DNA from: Ruminococcaceae bacterium UBA5413 | GTDB taxonomy: Bacteria > Bacillota > Clostridia > Oscillospirales > Acutalibacteraceae | Length of the DNA: 62,405 bases | Direction of reading: 5' to 3' | Assembly (NCBI GenBank): GCA_002409585.1 | Contig: DHNP01000024.1 | Location: forward strand, 14,391 to 76,795 | In this document: piece after piece, positions 26,934-35,260 of the stretch | How positions within the stretch are numbered: position 1 is the stretch's first letter | How the letters are laid out: each line of letters opens with the position of its first letter | The notes under the pieces: generated by a model | The model's input: the letters and a program-made list of their open reading frames with translations, nothing else | What the model was told of the DNA's origin: nothing | Database searches by the model: none | Program-made: the position numbers and the translations under genes

Positions 26934-28238
26934 TCAGATTGCCTCCATCATTTTTTCAGATTCTTCAAAAGAAAATTTTTCATTTACCTTTTGCGTTAAA
27001 AAAGCGTTTATGCTGTCTATCTTGCCTACGGCTTCATCGAGCTGCGGGTTCATGCCGGGCTTGTATGCGCCGATGGAGATAAGGTCGTAATTCTGGTAAT
27101 ATAACGAAAGCAGGTTGCGTATTTTTGATGCCTGCTTCTGGTGTTCGGGGGTTGTTATGTCGGTCATAAGCCTTGAAATGCTCGCGTTTATGTCTATGGC
27201 CGGGTAATGGTTCAGCCCGGCGAGCTTGCGTGAAAGCACTATGTGCCCGTCAAGTATGCCGCGCACGGTGTCGGCTATGGGTTCGTTTGTGTCGTCGCCT
27301 TCGACTAAAACGGTGTAAATTCCGGTTATGGAGCCTTTTTTAAAGTTGCCGCTGCGTTCGAGCAGCTTTGGCAGCTCTGCGTAAATGGACGGCGTGTATC
27401 CGCGCGCGATAGGCGGTTCGCCGGTCGCAAGGCCGATTTCCCTCTGTGCCATAGCGAAACGCGTCAGCGAATCCATCATAAGCAGCACGTCTTTGCCCTG
27501 GTCGCGGAAGTACTCGGCTATGGTTGTAGCGACGGAGGCGCACTTTGCGCGGAACATGGCCGGCTGGTCTGAAGTAGCCACGACAAGGACGGAGCGCTTC
27601 AGACCTTCTTCGCCTAAATCTTTTTCTATAAACTCCTTGACTTCGCGTCCCCTTTCGCCGACAAGGGCGATTACGTTTATATCAGTCTGCACGTTTTTTG
27701 CTATCATGCCCATTAACGTACTCTTGCCGACGCCGCTGCCTGAGAAAATGCCCATCCTCTGGCCTTTACCTATGGTTAAAAGGCCGTCTATGGCTTTTAT
27801 GCCGTAGCACAGCGTTTCGCTTATGCGCGGCCTTTCGAGCGGGTTTATGTACGGCGCGTCTATATCGTAGTAACATCCGGTCTCGAAAGCGCCGAGGCCG
27901 TCTATGGGGCGGCCGGTAGCGTCTATGGTGCGGCCTTTAAGAAAATCGCCGACAGGGATGCGCAGCTTATGGCCGGTAGGCTCGACCGTACTGCCGGGGC
28001 CTATGCCCTTTATGTCGCCGTAAGCCATCAAAAGCACGCTGCCCTCGCGGAAGCCGACGACTTCGGCCGTAACGCCCGTGCTGACGCCCTCGGCTTTTCC
28101 TACTATGCATATATCGCCGATTTTAGCGTCTACACCGGTCGCCTCGACCATCATGCCGACTATATTTTTAACTTTTCCCTTATAGCTTAAAGGGTCTGTC
28201 TTCAAAACGGTATCGAGGGCGGCCTGTAAATCGACCAT
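26934..28238 (-). CDS. fliI: Flagellar export ATPase FliI
   Basis: FliI is the F1-like ATPase that energises flagellar protein export. The Walker A motif is GSGVGKSTLMG, with VALVGERGREVKEFIEKDLG and Walker B LLMMDSLTRFAMAQREIGLA. The start at 28238 (MVDLQAALDTVL) gives 434 residues, the usual size, and has an AGGA site; an upstream in-frame ATG at 28295 would overlap fliH by 32 nt and add a non-homologous leader. fliH lies directly upstream. Confidence 0.95.
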   Translation of the reverse strand: MVDLQAALDTVLKTDPLSYKGKVKNIVGMMVEATGVDAKIGDICIVGKAEGVSTGVTAEVVGFREGSVLLMAYGDIKGIGPGSTVEPTGHKLRIPVGDFLKGRTIDATGRPIDGLGAFETGCYYDIDAPYINPLERPRISETLCYGIKAIDGLLTIGKGQRMGIFSGSGVGKSTLMGMIAKNVQTDINVIALVGERGREVKEFIEKDLGEEGLKRSVLVVATSDQPAMFRAKCASVATTIAEYFRDQGKDVLLMMDSLTRFAMAQREIGLATGEPPIARGYTPSIYAELPKLLERSGNFKKGSITGIYTVLVEGDDTNEPIADTVRGILDGHIVLSRKLAGLNHYPAIDINASISRLMTDITTPEHQKQASKIRNLLSLYYQNYDLISIGAYKPGMNPQLDEAVGKIDSINAFLTQKVNEKFSFEESEKMMEAI

Positions 28239-28263
28239 CTGTAAAATCCTGCTTCCGTAAAAA

Positions 28264-29064
28264 TTATTTTTGCGTATTGGCGGCGCTGTTTTCAACAGCG
28301 GCCTTTAACTTTTCAAACTGTGGGCCTATGCCGGCGTCTATGATTTTTTCGGGGGTTTCCAAAAGGCAGTCGCTGTCATCCATTTCGGGGTTAGGGATAA
28401 CTTTTATGTTGTCGGAGATTTCCTTAAGCTCGTTAATAATGTTATTGTCGCCTTTTAGCAGAACTTCGGCGGTTCCGTTTGAAACATATATACGCACCCA
28501 TGACTGGCTGCGGTAAGAGTTCATGGCGCTTTTTATTATTGCGCGCATTGCGTTTTCGTTTGTTTTAAGCTCGCTTTTCAAAATAGACCGCGCGATTTCA
28601 CAGGCAAGGTCTTTAATGCCGGATTCAAAATTTTGCAGCAGGCTGTTTTTTGATTTTTCCACGCTTTCTATCATTGACGCAAGCTCGTCGAGGCTTTTTT
28701 TGTTTTCGGCCGCGGAGTTTTTCAGGCCGTCCTCGTAACCGCTTTTTTTCCCCGAGGTAAAGCCCGCGGCTTTGCCTTCTTCGCATCCCTGCGCGAAACC
28801 GTCGTCGTAGCCGCTTTTCTTTGCCTGCGAACGTTCCTTTTCTATTTCGTCAAGGGCTTCGCGCTTTTGCTTTAAGGCAAGGGCCTGGGCAGAGTCAACT
28901 ATTTCTTTCGCTTTTTGAAACGCCTGGTCAAGCACGTTTTTCTTGCTGGCCGCAGGGACAGGGGAAACGGCGGCGCTGGAAGGCCCGTGATGTTCCTCTA
29001 CTAAAAGGCCGGATGAAAACTGGTCATATTGAGAGGCTTTAATGACCTTATTCAATAATCTCAT
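28264..29064 (-). CDS. fliH: Flagellar export regulator FliH
   Basis: FliH is the peripheral stalk that binds FliI and the C-ring. The 266 residues show an Ala/Glu/Lys-rich helical middle with Gly-x-x-x-Gly-type spacing (YDDGFAQGCEEGKAAGFTSG) and the C-terminal ATPase-stalk-like domain LKSELKTNENAMRAIIKSAM. It overlaps the end of fliG by 17 nt. Confidence 0.92.
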   Translation of the reverse strand: MRLLNKVIKASQYDQFSSGLLVEEHHGPSSAAVSPVPAASKKNVLDQAFQKAKEIVDSAQALALKQKREALDEIEKERSQAKKSGYDDGFAQGCEEGKAAGFTSGKKSGYEDGLKNSAAENKKSLDELASMIESVEKSKNSLLQNFESGIKDLACEIARSILKSELKTNENAMRAIIKSAMNSYRSQSWVRIYVSNGTAEVLLKGDNNIINELKEISDNIKVIPNPEMDDSDCLLETPEKIIDAGIGPQFEKLKAAVENSAANTQK

Positions 29065-30067
29065 CCTTTCCGCCCTTTGAGATTACGAGTTCGCCTTCAC
29101 TTTCGAGGCGCCTTATCACGCCGACAATGCGCTGCTGGGCTTCTTCGACATCTCTCAAGCGGACATTATGCGTATATTCGAGGTCTGACTTAACCGTTTC
29201 CACTGAGCGCGACGACATATTGCTGAAGATAACGTCGGTAACGTCCTTGTTGGCGCCTTTCATAGCGTACACAAGGTCTTTCGAGTCTACTTCGCGCAGG
29301 AAACGCTGTATCGACATATCGTCGAGTATCGGTATATCTTCGAAAACGAACATCTTCTGGCGTATCTCCTCCGAAAGCTTTGCGTTGCGGCGGCTGAGTT
29401 CGTCGAAAATCTCCTTTTCGCTTCCGCGGTCGATATTGTTCATAACATCCGCTGCGTAATCTACGCCGCCGAACTGTGTGAAATCCACGGAAAGGACATT
29501 TGAGAATTTATCTGAAAGGTTGTTTTCAACTATTTTGATTATGTTCGGTGAAGTCCTGTCCATAGTCGCTATGCGCTGTACGACGTCAACGCGCTTTTCA
29601 GCGGGCAGGTCGGCTATTACTGTGGCGGCTTGGTCGGCCCTTGTGTATGAAAGTATGAGGGCGATGGTTTGGGGATGCTCATTTTGTATGGTGGCGAGCA
29701 GGTTTTTGTAGTCAGCGTTGCGCAGGAACTCGAAAGCCTTGGTGCGCATCGATTTTGTTATGCGGTCAAGCAGGTTTGTCGCCATCTGCGCGCCGTAAGC
29801 TTTTTCAAGCACATTGCGCGCATATTCCATGCCGCCGTCCGTAACGACTTTCTGCGTAAGGCAAAGCTGGTAAAAGTCGTCGAGGATATCTCCCGTTTCG
29901 TCAGCCGACAAATGCGAAAGCTGCGCGACTTCATACGTCAGCTGCTCGACCTCGTCCTCACGGAGGTATTTGTAAATTTTCGAAGCAGTGTCGCTGCCGA
30001 GGGCTACGATAACCGCGGCGGCCTTTTGTGGGTATGTGACTTTTCTATTGCTTGTCGTTGCCATCAT
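29048..30067 (-). CDS. fliG: Flagellar motor switch protein FliG
   Basis: FliG joins the MS ring to the C-ring and takes up torque from MotA. The 339 residues include the EHPQ motif (QNEHPQTIALILSYTRADQA) in the middle domain and the charged torque helix VETVKSDLEYTHNVRLRDVE near the C-terminus. Two adjacent ATGs serve as the start, placed inside the end of fliF (23-nt overlap) with GGGGAG just before. Confidence 0.95.
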   Translation of the reverse strand: MMATTSNRKVTYPQKAAAVIVALGSDTASKIYKYLREDEVEQLTYEVAQLSHLSADETGDILDDFYQLCLTQKVVTDGGMEYARNVLEKAYGAQMATNLLDRITKSMRTKAFEFLRNADYKNLLATIQNEHPQTIALILSYTRADQAATVIADLPAEKRVDVVQRIATMDRTSPNIIKIVENNLSDKFSNVLSVDFTQFGGVDYAADVMNNIDRGSEKEIFDELSRRNAKLSEEIRQKMFVFEDIPILDDMSIQRFLREVDSKDLVYAMKGANKDVTDVIFSNMSSRSVETVKSDLEYTHNVRLRDVEEAQQRIVGVIRRLESEGELVISKGGKDEIIE

Positions 30068-31676
30068 CTCCCCTCAACCAGTTTCTGATAAGCTGAGCGG
30101 CAATTTCAGGATTTTTAGAAGAAAATTCCTGAAGGTCTTGTTTAACATGCTCTTCTTTTTCGTTGGTATGGCTGCGTATTTCCTCTATGGACTGGTTTGG
30201 TACTGCGGTCACGTTTTCTTTTCCCGCTTTGGCATCTTTTTCGCCCCGTGGAAGAGCATCCTGCCCGGCCGCTGCTTCGAGGCCGAGGTTTTCAGCAATG
30301 GCTCTGGCGCGTTTCTTTTTCTTTTTGGAAGCAATTATGATAAACGCGAGAAGTATTATCATAAGCAGCAGCGCGGCTCCGCCCATAATGAGGTATTTGG
30401 TAGGTACGGACTGCTGCGGGGCTGCCGTGACCGGTTTGGTTGAAGTAGCGAAAGTACTGTTAAGCACTACGACTTTTTCCGCGGCTACGCCCGCGGCATT
30501 TGCCACCGCCCCAGCGATGTCGGACTTTGTCTGGTCTGTCATGGCGGGGCTGTTTATAATAACTGAAACGGTAAGGTCTTTAAGTGAAGCCGCTTCGCTT
30601 TGTATCTGCTCCTGCACCTTGCTTACAAGGTACTCGTATGTTTTGCTGTCTTTCGCCGTTATGGTGTTGCCGTCGACGGTAACACCGGGGTAAGTCGTGG
30701 TATCGGAGTTTGACTCGGTACCGGCCACGCCGCCGGTGCTTGAAGCGTTCTTTGTTACCTCGTCGCTTTCCTGTGATTTGCTTATGATGCCCTTGTTGTC
30801 GCTTGTAGTTGGGTTATAGGTGATTATATCCTGTATTTTTTTATCAAGATCCATCTGGCTTTTGACGCTTACGGTTACATTTTTCTTACCGTAAGAAGGG
30901 GAGAGCAGGGCAATGATTTTATTTTCAATATTTTTTTCATACTGGCTTTCAATTTTAAGCTTAAATTCGGACATATCTATCTGTGTCCCGTTCGAAACGC
31001 CGCTGCTGTCGGCGCTTAACTCTTCGCCGCTCGAGTCTGTAATGGAGACATTGTCGGTGGTAAGGTTCGGCACGCTGGTGGCAACGAGGTTTTTAATGCC
31101 GTTTACCTGAGCCGCGCTTAAAGACGCGCTGCTTTTGACCTTTACTGTTACGGAGGCCGTCGCCTTTTCGCTGCTTTCATCCCACGCATACGTTTCTGTA
31201 GACGGTATGGTTATGGTGACGTAAGCCGAAGCTATCGGGTCGAGTGTTTCGATTATTTTCTGCAGACGGTCCTGCAGGCCGTACTGCTCAATGATTTTCC
31301 TTTCGCCGTCGGGCGTCATAGTGTTTATATTGTTAAGGAAAAAATCATAGCCGAGAGTTGTTTTTGGGTAACCGTCGCTTGCAAGCTGCATCCTCAGCGA
31401 GTCTTCCTTGTCTTCTGGCACATATATTGTGCCGTCGTCGTTTTTGCACTGGACGCCGGCTTCCTGTATTTTGGTTGTGACCTGCTGCGCCTCTTCGGTC
31501 CCGAGGCCTGAGTAAAGCACCGTGTAGGGGGTCTGCCTGTTAAGCGCAAGCCCTAAAACGACCGAGGCGGCAACAATGCAACCTAAGACGATAAATATAA
31601 TCCTTTTTGCTTTTTTCGACAGCTTGCCCCATGCGTTTTTTACAGGGTCAATATATTTCTGCAGTTTTGCATTCAT
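30045..31676 (-). CDS. fliF: MS-ring protein FliF
   Basis: FliF builds the membrane MS ring, the base of the motor. The 543 residues have a first membrane helix (RIIFIVLGCIVAASVVLGLA), the RBM1/2 domains (LGTEEAQQVTTKIQEAGVQC and ERKIIEQYGLQDRLQKIIET), a second helix (YLIMGGAALLLMIILLAFII) and a cytoplasmic FliG-binding tail ending NPEIAAQLIRNWLRGDD. The architecture is complete. Confidence 0.96.
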   Translation of the reverse strand: MNAKLQKYIDPVKNAWGKLSKKAKRIIFIVLGCIVAASVVLGLALNRQTPYTVLYSGLGTEEAQQVTTKIQEAGVQCKNDDGTIYVPEDKEDSLRMQLASDGYPKTTLGYDFFLNNINTMTPDGERKIIEQYGLQDRLQKIIETLDPIASAYVTITIPSTETYAWDESSEKATASVTVKVKSSASLSAAQVNGIKNLVATSVPNLTTDNVSITDSSGEELSADSSGVSNGTQIDMSEFKLKIESQYEKNIENKIIALLSPSYGKKNVTVSVKSQMDLDKKIQDIITYNPTTSDNKGIISKSQESDEVTKNASSTGGVAGTESNSDTTTYPGVTVDGNTITAKDSKTYEYLVSKVQEQIQSEAASLKDLTVSVIINSPAMTDQTKSDIAGAVANAAGVAAEKVVVLNSTFATSTKPVTAAPQQSVPTKYLIMGGAALLLMIILLAFIIIASKKKKKRARAIAENLGLEAAAGQDALPRGEKDAKAGKENVTAVPNQSIEEIRSHTNEKEEHVKQDLQEFSSKNPEIAAQLIRNWLRGDDGNDKQ

Positions 31677-31742
31677 CTTTAACTTCTTTAAGATAAGACA
31701 ACCCGCCCTTTCAGAGAATAACGGATAATATCAGATGTGCCG

Positions 31743-32060
31743 TCAGAGGCTCATCTGCATTATCTCGTTGTACGCATCGAGGACCTTGTTCCTCATCTGC
31801 ACAAGCAGGTCTACCGACAGGCTTGCTTTTGATGAAGCAATGGTTATGTCGTGCAGGTTGTCGGAGTTGCCTGTTGCCATTTTATAGACTTCGTTATCGT
31901 AGTCCGCCTGCGTCTGCTTAACGTTATTTACGGCTGTTTCAAGGATTGACTGGAACGGGGTGGTTTCCTGCTGCGATGAGGCAGATGATTCCTTAAGGCT
32001 TTGGAGCTCCTCAAGGGAGTTTATTTTTGATATAGGCACTATTGTATTCAATATAATCAC
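31743..32060 (-). CDS. fliE: Flagellar basal-body protein FliE
   Basis: FliE links the MS ring to the proximal rod and is needed to open export. This 105-residue protein ends with the typical DITIASSKASLSVDLLVQMR and NKVLDAYNEIMQMSL. The start is GTG, overlapping the flgC stop as GTGA. It is the third gene of the operon. Confidence 0.95.
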   Translation of the reverse strand: MIILNTIVPISKINSLEELQSLKESSASSQQETTPFQSILETAVNNVKQTQADYDNEVYKMATGNSDNLHDITIASSKASLSVDLLVQMRNKVLDAYNEIMQMSL

Positions 32061-32503
32061 TTCCCGACTTCGAGTGCTTTGGATGCCATGTTTTTCACGG
32101 CGTTGAGCACTGTCAGATTAGCGCTGTAAGCGCGTGTGGCCGACATCATATCTATTGTTTCCTTTACTATGTTTACGTTTGGCATCTGCACGTAGCCGCT
32201 TTCGTCGGCGTCAGGGTTTTCAGGGTCATAAACAGGCGTGGAGGGCGTGTCGTCCTCCACTATGCCGGTAACCTTGACGCCCTTTGCCGCGGCGCTTTCA
32301 CCTGAGATGCGGCTGTCAAGCGCATCTTTAAAGGATCCGCCTTCATCTGCCGGCTGGAAGACAACCATTTTCCTTTTATAAGGGCCGCCGCTTTCGGTGC
32401 GCGTTGTCTGTGCGTTTGAGATATTTTCCGAAATTATATCCATACGCAGGCGCTCCGCTGTAAGCGCCGAACCGCTTATGTCAAGTGAGTTTAAAAACGC
32501 CAT
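32057..32503 (-). CDS. flgC: Flagellar rod protein FlgC
   Basis: FlgC is a proximal rod subunit. It has the axial N-terminal signature LDISGSALTAERLRMDIISE with NISNAQTTRTESGGPY and the C-terminal D0 helix MMSATRAYSANLTVLNAVKN. The 148-residue length is normal. A GGAG site precedes the ATG; 50 nt separate it from flgB. Confidence 0.96.
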   Translation of the reverse strand: MAFLNSLDISGSALTAERLRMDIISENISNAQTTRTESGGPYKRKMVVFQPADEGGSFKDALDSRISGESAAAKGVKVTGIVEDDTPSTPVYDPENPDADESGYVQMPNVNIVKETIDMMSATRAYSANLTVLNAVKNMASKALEVGK

Positions 32504-32553
32504 GTCAAATCTCCTTTTTTAAACTGGCTTTGTGTTTAACGTAAAAAACGGCG

Positions 32554-32940
32554 TTACTTGCCGCCGTTGACAGCCTTGCTCAAACGGGTAAAGGAATCGG
32601 AAATCTCCTGGAGAGAATAAAAATAATTAATTTCCGTACGTGCAAGGTCAATGTTCTGTTGTTCGAGGTTGACGCCGTTCCCGTCGGCGCGGTATGTGTC
32701 GCCGTCGGCTGTGGACGTTACCGGGCTTATGCTGTCAATGCCGGAGATAAGCCCGCTGCGCGTGCTGTTCCCCGTGTCTGCGAGCTGCGAGGAAAACTGG
32801 TCCTCAAAAGAAACGCTTTTGGTTTTGTAACCGGGCGTCTCATAGTTTGCAATGTTGTCGGATATTGCTTTCTGCCGTTCCCAAAGGCCGTCAAGGTCTT
32901 TGTTGAGGAGAGAGGTGGAAACACTGTCCATCCAGTCCAT
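32554..32940 (-). CDS. flgB: Flagellar rod protein FlgB, first gene of fla/che operon
   Basis: FlgB is a proximal rod subunit and the first gene of the 25-kb fla/che operon. The N-terminal rod motif is LWERQKAISDNIANYETPGY followed by KTKSVSFEDQF, and the C-terminus is NYFYSLQEISDSFTRLSKAV. It has 128 residues, a normal length. A 120-nt leader separates it from the predicted start site of the 33067-33095 promoter. Confidence 0.95.
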   Translation of the reverse strand: MDWMDSVSTSLLNKDLDGLWERQKAISDNIANYETPGYKTKSVSFEDQFSSQLADTGNSTRSGLISGIDSISPVTSTADGDTYRADGNGVNLEQQNIDLARTEINYFYSLQEISDSFTRLSKAVNGGK

Positions 32941-33066
32941 GCAATCACTTCCTTCGCAAAGATTTATTTATGGTATCAGTAATATTGGCGGATACCGGAC
33001 AAAGCGCCGGCAAGGTATAATGTACCGCTTAAAGCATCTGCTTAATTATTATCTATATTCCAGTAT

Positions 33067-33095
33067 ATTATCACGCAAAATATAATAAAAGTCAA
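33067..33095 (-). promoter_or_regulatory. Sigma-A-type promoter of the flgB-cheD operon
   Basis: On the minus strand TTGACT (33095-33090), a 17-nt spacer and GATAAT (33072-33067) give a near-consensus housekeeping promoter about 120 nt before flgB. No sigma-28 box is seen here, which fits a class-II operon that carries fliA. The leader includes CCGG-CGCTTTGT-CCGG, a small possible hairpin. Confidence 0.75.
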
Positions 33096-33299
33096 TATTT
33101 TTTCCATATTTACCGGATACCGTCGGATACGGCAGAAAAAATGACTAATATGTCGATATGAACTGTAAAATACAGGCGCCGTAAGCTGCCCAGTGCGTTA
33201 TTGCGTCATAAAGATTAGAAAATTAAGCATTTAACTACAAGGCGTTAAAGAAACCTAAATAAATAATATAAATTGCTAAAAAGAACAATATAGGGCATA

Positions 33300-33476
33300 A
33301 AAAATACCGCGCGCACGAAAAAACGTACAATTCGGCAAGCGGCGCGTAAATAATTAAAAAGTTTACAGCAAAAACTGCCGCAGCGTAAGTCAGGTGGAAA
33401 AATGACAAATCACTATTATATTTTCGACATTAAATGTATATAACAATATTATACAGCCGCGCAATAAGAAATACAA
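33300..33476 (-). ncRNA. Candidate small RNA between SDR gene and flgB
   Basis: A promoter with TTGTAT (33476-33471), a 17-nt spacer and TATAAT (33453-33448) reads leftward inside the 634-bp AT-rich gap. About 100 nt on there is a G/C-rich hairpin region (33306-33347, inner stem GTACG/CGTGC around six T) followed by GGTATTTTTTATG, which resembles a terminator. Together they would give a transcript of roughly 140 nt. No ORF is evident. The rest of 33100-33574 is AT-rich with no recognisable gene. The terminator stem is imperfect, so this is tentative. Confidence 0.3.
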
Positions 33477-33574
33477 TAACTTTCACAATAAATTTATTTA
33501 ATTTTAGCAAAAAAATAGTTATTTATTGTTATTTATGTTCTGTGCACAATATTATAACAAAAAAACGCATAAAA

Positions 33575-34294
33575 TCATATAACAAATCCGCCGTTTACGG
33601 CAAAAACCTGTCCGGTTACGAAGTCAGAGCCTGCCGAGGCTAAAAAAGCTATTGCAGAAGCAACGTCGTCCGGCGTGCCCAGGCGGCAGAGAGGGGTTTC
33701 GTCTTTAAGGGAGCTTATTGTTTCGGCGTTAAAGCATTCGTTCATTTCAGTGCTTATAACTCCGGGCGCTATGCAGTTTACCTGTATGCCTGAAGGGCCG
33801 AGTTCCTTTGCAAGAGCTTTTGTAAAGCCTATGACGGCTGCCTTAGCGGCTGAGTAGTGGACTTCGCAGGAAGCGCCCGCCTGCCCCCACATGGAAGAAA
33901 TATTTATGATTTTGCCCTTTTTAGCGTGTACCATGTATGGGAGGGCGCACTGGCAGCAGTTGAAAACGCCCTTCACGTCGACCGCAAACATTTTGTCCCA
34001 CTCGGACTCCGTAATGTCTGAAAAAAGTTTTTGCTGGGCTATTCCGGCGTTATTTACGAGGACGTCTATGTTTCCGGCGCGCTTAAACATTTCTTCCACC
34101 TGCAAGCGGTCGGAAACGTCGGCTCTGTAAGCTTCCGCGTGTGCGCCGCCGGCGTTAAGTTCTTCCGCGAGCGACAATGCGGCTTTTTCAGAATGGAGAT
34201 AATTGATGGCCACTGAAAATCCGTCTGCGGCAAGTTTTCGCGCCGCGGCCCGCCCTATGCCGCGCGAAGCCCCCGTTACCAAAGCGTTACACAA
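33575..34294 (-). CDS. SDR family oxidoreductase (FabG-like)
   Basis: This 239-residue short-chain dehydrogenase/reductase binds NAD(P)H through TGASRGIGRAAA, has the NNAG strand (DVLVNNAGIAQQ), and carries the Ser and Tyr-x-x-x-Lys catalytic residues in ISSMWGQ and YSAAKAA. The closest group is the 3-oxoacyl-ACP reductase-like SDRs, but no fatty-acid genes are nearby, so the substrate is open. The start codon is TTG with AGGAGG 8 nt upstream. It points in the same direction as the flgB operon, 634 bp upstream of it, and is probably a separate unit. Confidence 0.88.
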   Translation of the reverse strand: MCNALVTGASRGIGRAAARKLAADGFSVAINYLHSEKAALSLAEELNAGGAHAEAYRADVSDRLQVEEMFKRAGNIDVLVNNAGIAQQKLFSDITESEWDKMFAVDVKGVFNCCQCALPYMVHAKKGKIINISSMWGQAGASCEVHYSAAKAAVIGFTKALAKELGPSGIQVNCIAPGVISTEMNECFNAETISSLKDETPLCRLGTPDDVASAIAFLASAGSDFVTGQVFAVNGGFVI

Positions 34295-34350
34295 TTAAAA
34301 TACCTCCTGCCGCCGCCAGCCTGTTTTTCAGGCTTGGGTTTATATAATTT

Positions 34351-34367
34351 AGTATATCAGATATACT
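34351..34367 (-). promoter_or_regulatory. Palindromic operator-like site upstream of SDR gene
   Basis: AGTATATC-A-GATATACT is a perfect 8-bp inverted repeat around one base. On the minus strand its second half supplies an extended -10 (TGATATACT). It lies 57 bases upstream of the SDR start, so a repressor bound here would block the promoter. A small AGCCTG/CAGGCT hairpin follows in the leader. Confidence 0.45.
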
Positions 34368-34455
34368 TTACGCCGGCCGTGGGTTAATGTATTTCCGGAT
34401 TGCTAAAAACAAGCGGTAAAAATAAATTAAATTGCGGCGTGCATCGCAGCGCGGA

Positions 34456-34526
34456 AACGCCGCGGCAGTTTCCGGCCGCGGCGATGATAAAAAGCAATGC
34501 GCAATTACTAAGTTAATCTTAACTTA
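34456..34526 (-). terminator. Inverted repeats after the orphan sigma-28 gene
   Basis: TAAGTTAA/TTAACTTA (34509-34526) overlaps the stop codon, and CGCCGCGG/CCGCGGCG (about 34458-34484) follows with a short TTTCC on the minus strand. The second stem is strong, but the T-run is weak. It probably ends the 34524-35087 transcript. Confidence 0.45.
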
Positions 34527-35087
34527 ACCCAACGTGTCAATACCGTCTGAAAACGCCGCGTCAATAGCATCGGCGGGGGAGTCTGCCTGCGCCTTTGTTA
34601 TGAGGCTGACTGCGGTTTCCATGTTTGCCGGTTCCGCGGACATTATCTGCTGCATGCCGGCAAGGGTAGAACCTGCGGCGGCCTCCGGAGCTTTAAGGTT
34701 CCCGCTGACGGCCGCGGCGGAGGCCAGAGAAGCGCTGTGCGCGAGTGAGAAAGCCCTTTTGTAAATTTCCGCGAACGACCCTAAGTACTTGTACTGTGAA
34801 AAGCCCGAGCTTTTTGCAGTGCCTGACGAAACGCCGCCGCTTTTCTTTTTCGCGCGTTTTATCTGCTCTATCTGCCGCTGCACTTTTGAAATAAGGCTGT
34901 TAAGTTCCTTGATTTTAGCGTTTACATCGGAAGAAGACCCGCCGTGGCCTTTTGAGTATTCCTCGTAATCGGATTTCATTTTTTTAATGCTCTGCTCAAG
35001 CCTTGTAAGCTCGGAGATTTTACCTGATAAGGCATCATAGGAACCGCCTGTGCTTACGGCTGTTTCAGAAACCGGCTGTGTACTCAT
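34524..35087 (-). CDS. Unknown coiled-coil protein under sigma-28-like promoter
   Basis: I do not recognise this 187-residue protein. It starts with a Ser/Thr/Gly-rich stretch (STQPVSETAVSTGGSYD), has a charged coiled coil at about residues 20-85 (ISELTRLEQSIKKMKSDYEE and VQRQIEQIKRAKKK), then an Ala/Ser-rich helical second half (AFSLAHSASLASAAAVSG) and no signal peptide or membrane helix. A disordered polar N-terminus followed by helices is the form of substrates of the flagellar type III exporter. The promoter at 35169-35195 matches sigma-28 with one change. It stands alone between DUF975 and SDR genes. A motility-associated exported or regulatory protein is inferred. Confidence 0.75.
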   Translation of the reverse strand: MSTQPVSETAVSTGGSYDALSGKISELTRLEQSIKKMKSDYEEYSKGHGGSSSDVNAKIKELNSLISKVQRQIEQIKRAKKKSGGVSSGTAKSSGFSQYKYLGSFAEIYKRAFSLAHSASLASAAAVSGNLKAPEAAAGSTLAGMQQIMSAEPANMETAVSLITKAQADSPADAIDAAFSDGIDTLG

Positions 35088-35168
35088 CTTTCATACCCGC
35101 TCCCGCTTAAATAAAATATATTACAATTATTTTGTAAGCATATAAAATAAGATTCCCTTTATTATATA

Positions 35169-35195
35169 TTATCGCCTAAAAATGTAAAAAATTTA
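35169..35195 (-). promoter_or_regulatory. Sigma-28 promoter upstream of unknown gene
   Basis: On the minus strand TAAA (35195-35192), 15 nt, then GGCGATAA (35176-35169). This differs from GCCGATAA by one base and has the exact spacing of the fliD and cheA promoters. It lies 80 bases upstream of the 35087 start. Confidence 0.65.
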
Positions 35196-35260
35196 GCGGC
35201 TTGGCAATTTTATTTCATATTATTTTATCGGGCGTTTAGGCTGCCGGGTATTTTTTTGCT

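Noticed and set aside
28239..28295. Upstream start of fliI at 28295
   Set aside because: It would overlap fliH and add a leader absent from the family; the 28238 start gives the usual 434 residues.
33100..33574. Small protein genes in the AT-rich gap upstream of flgB
   Set aside because: Short frames exist but none has a ribosome site or a recognisable pattern.
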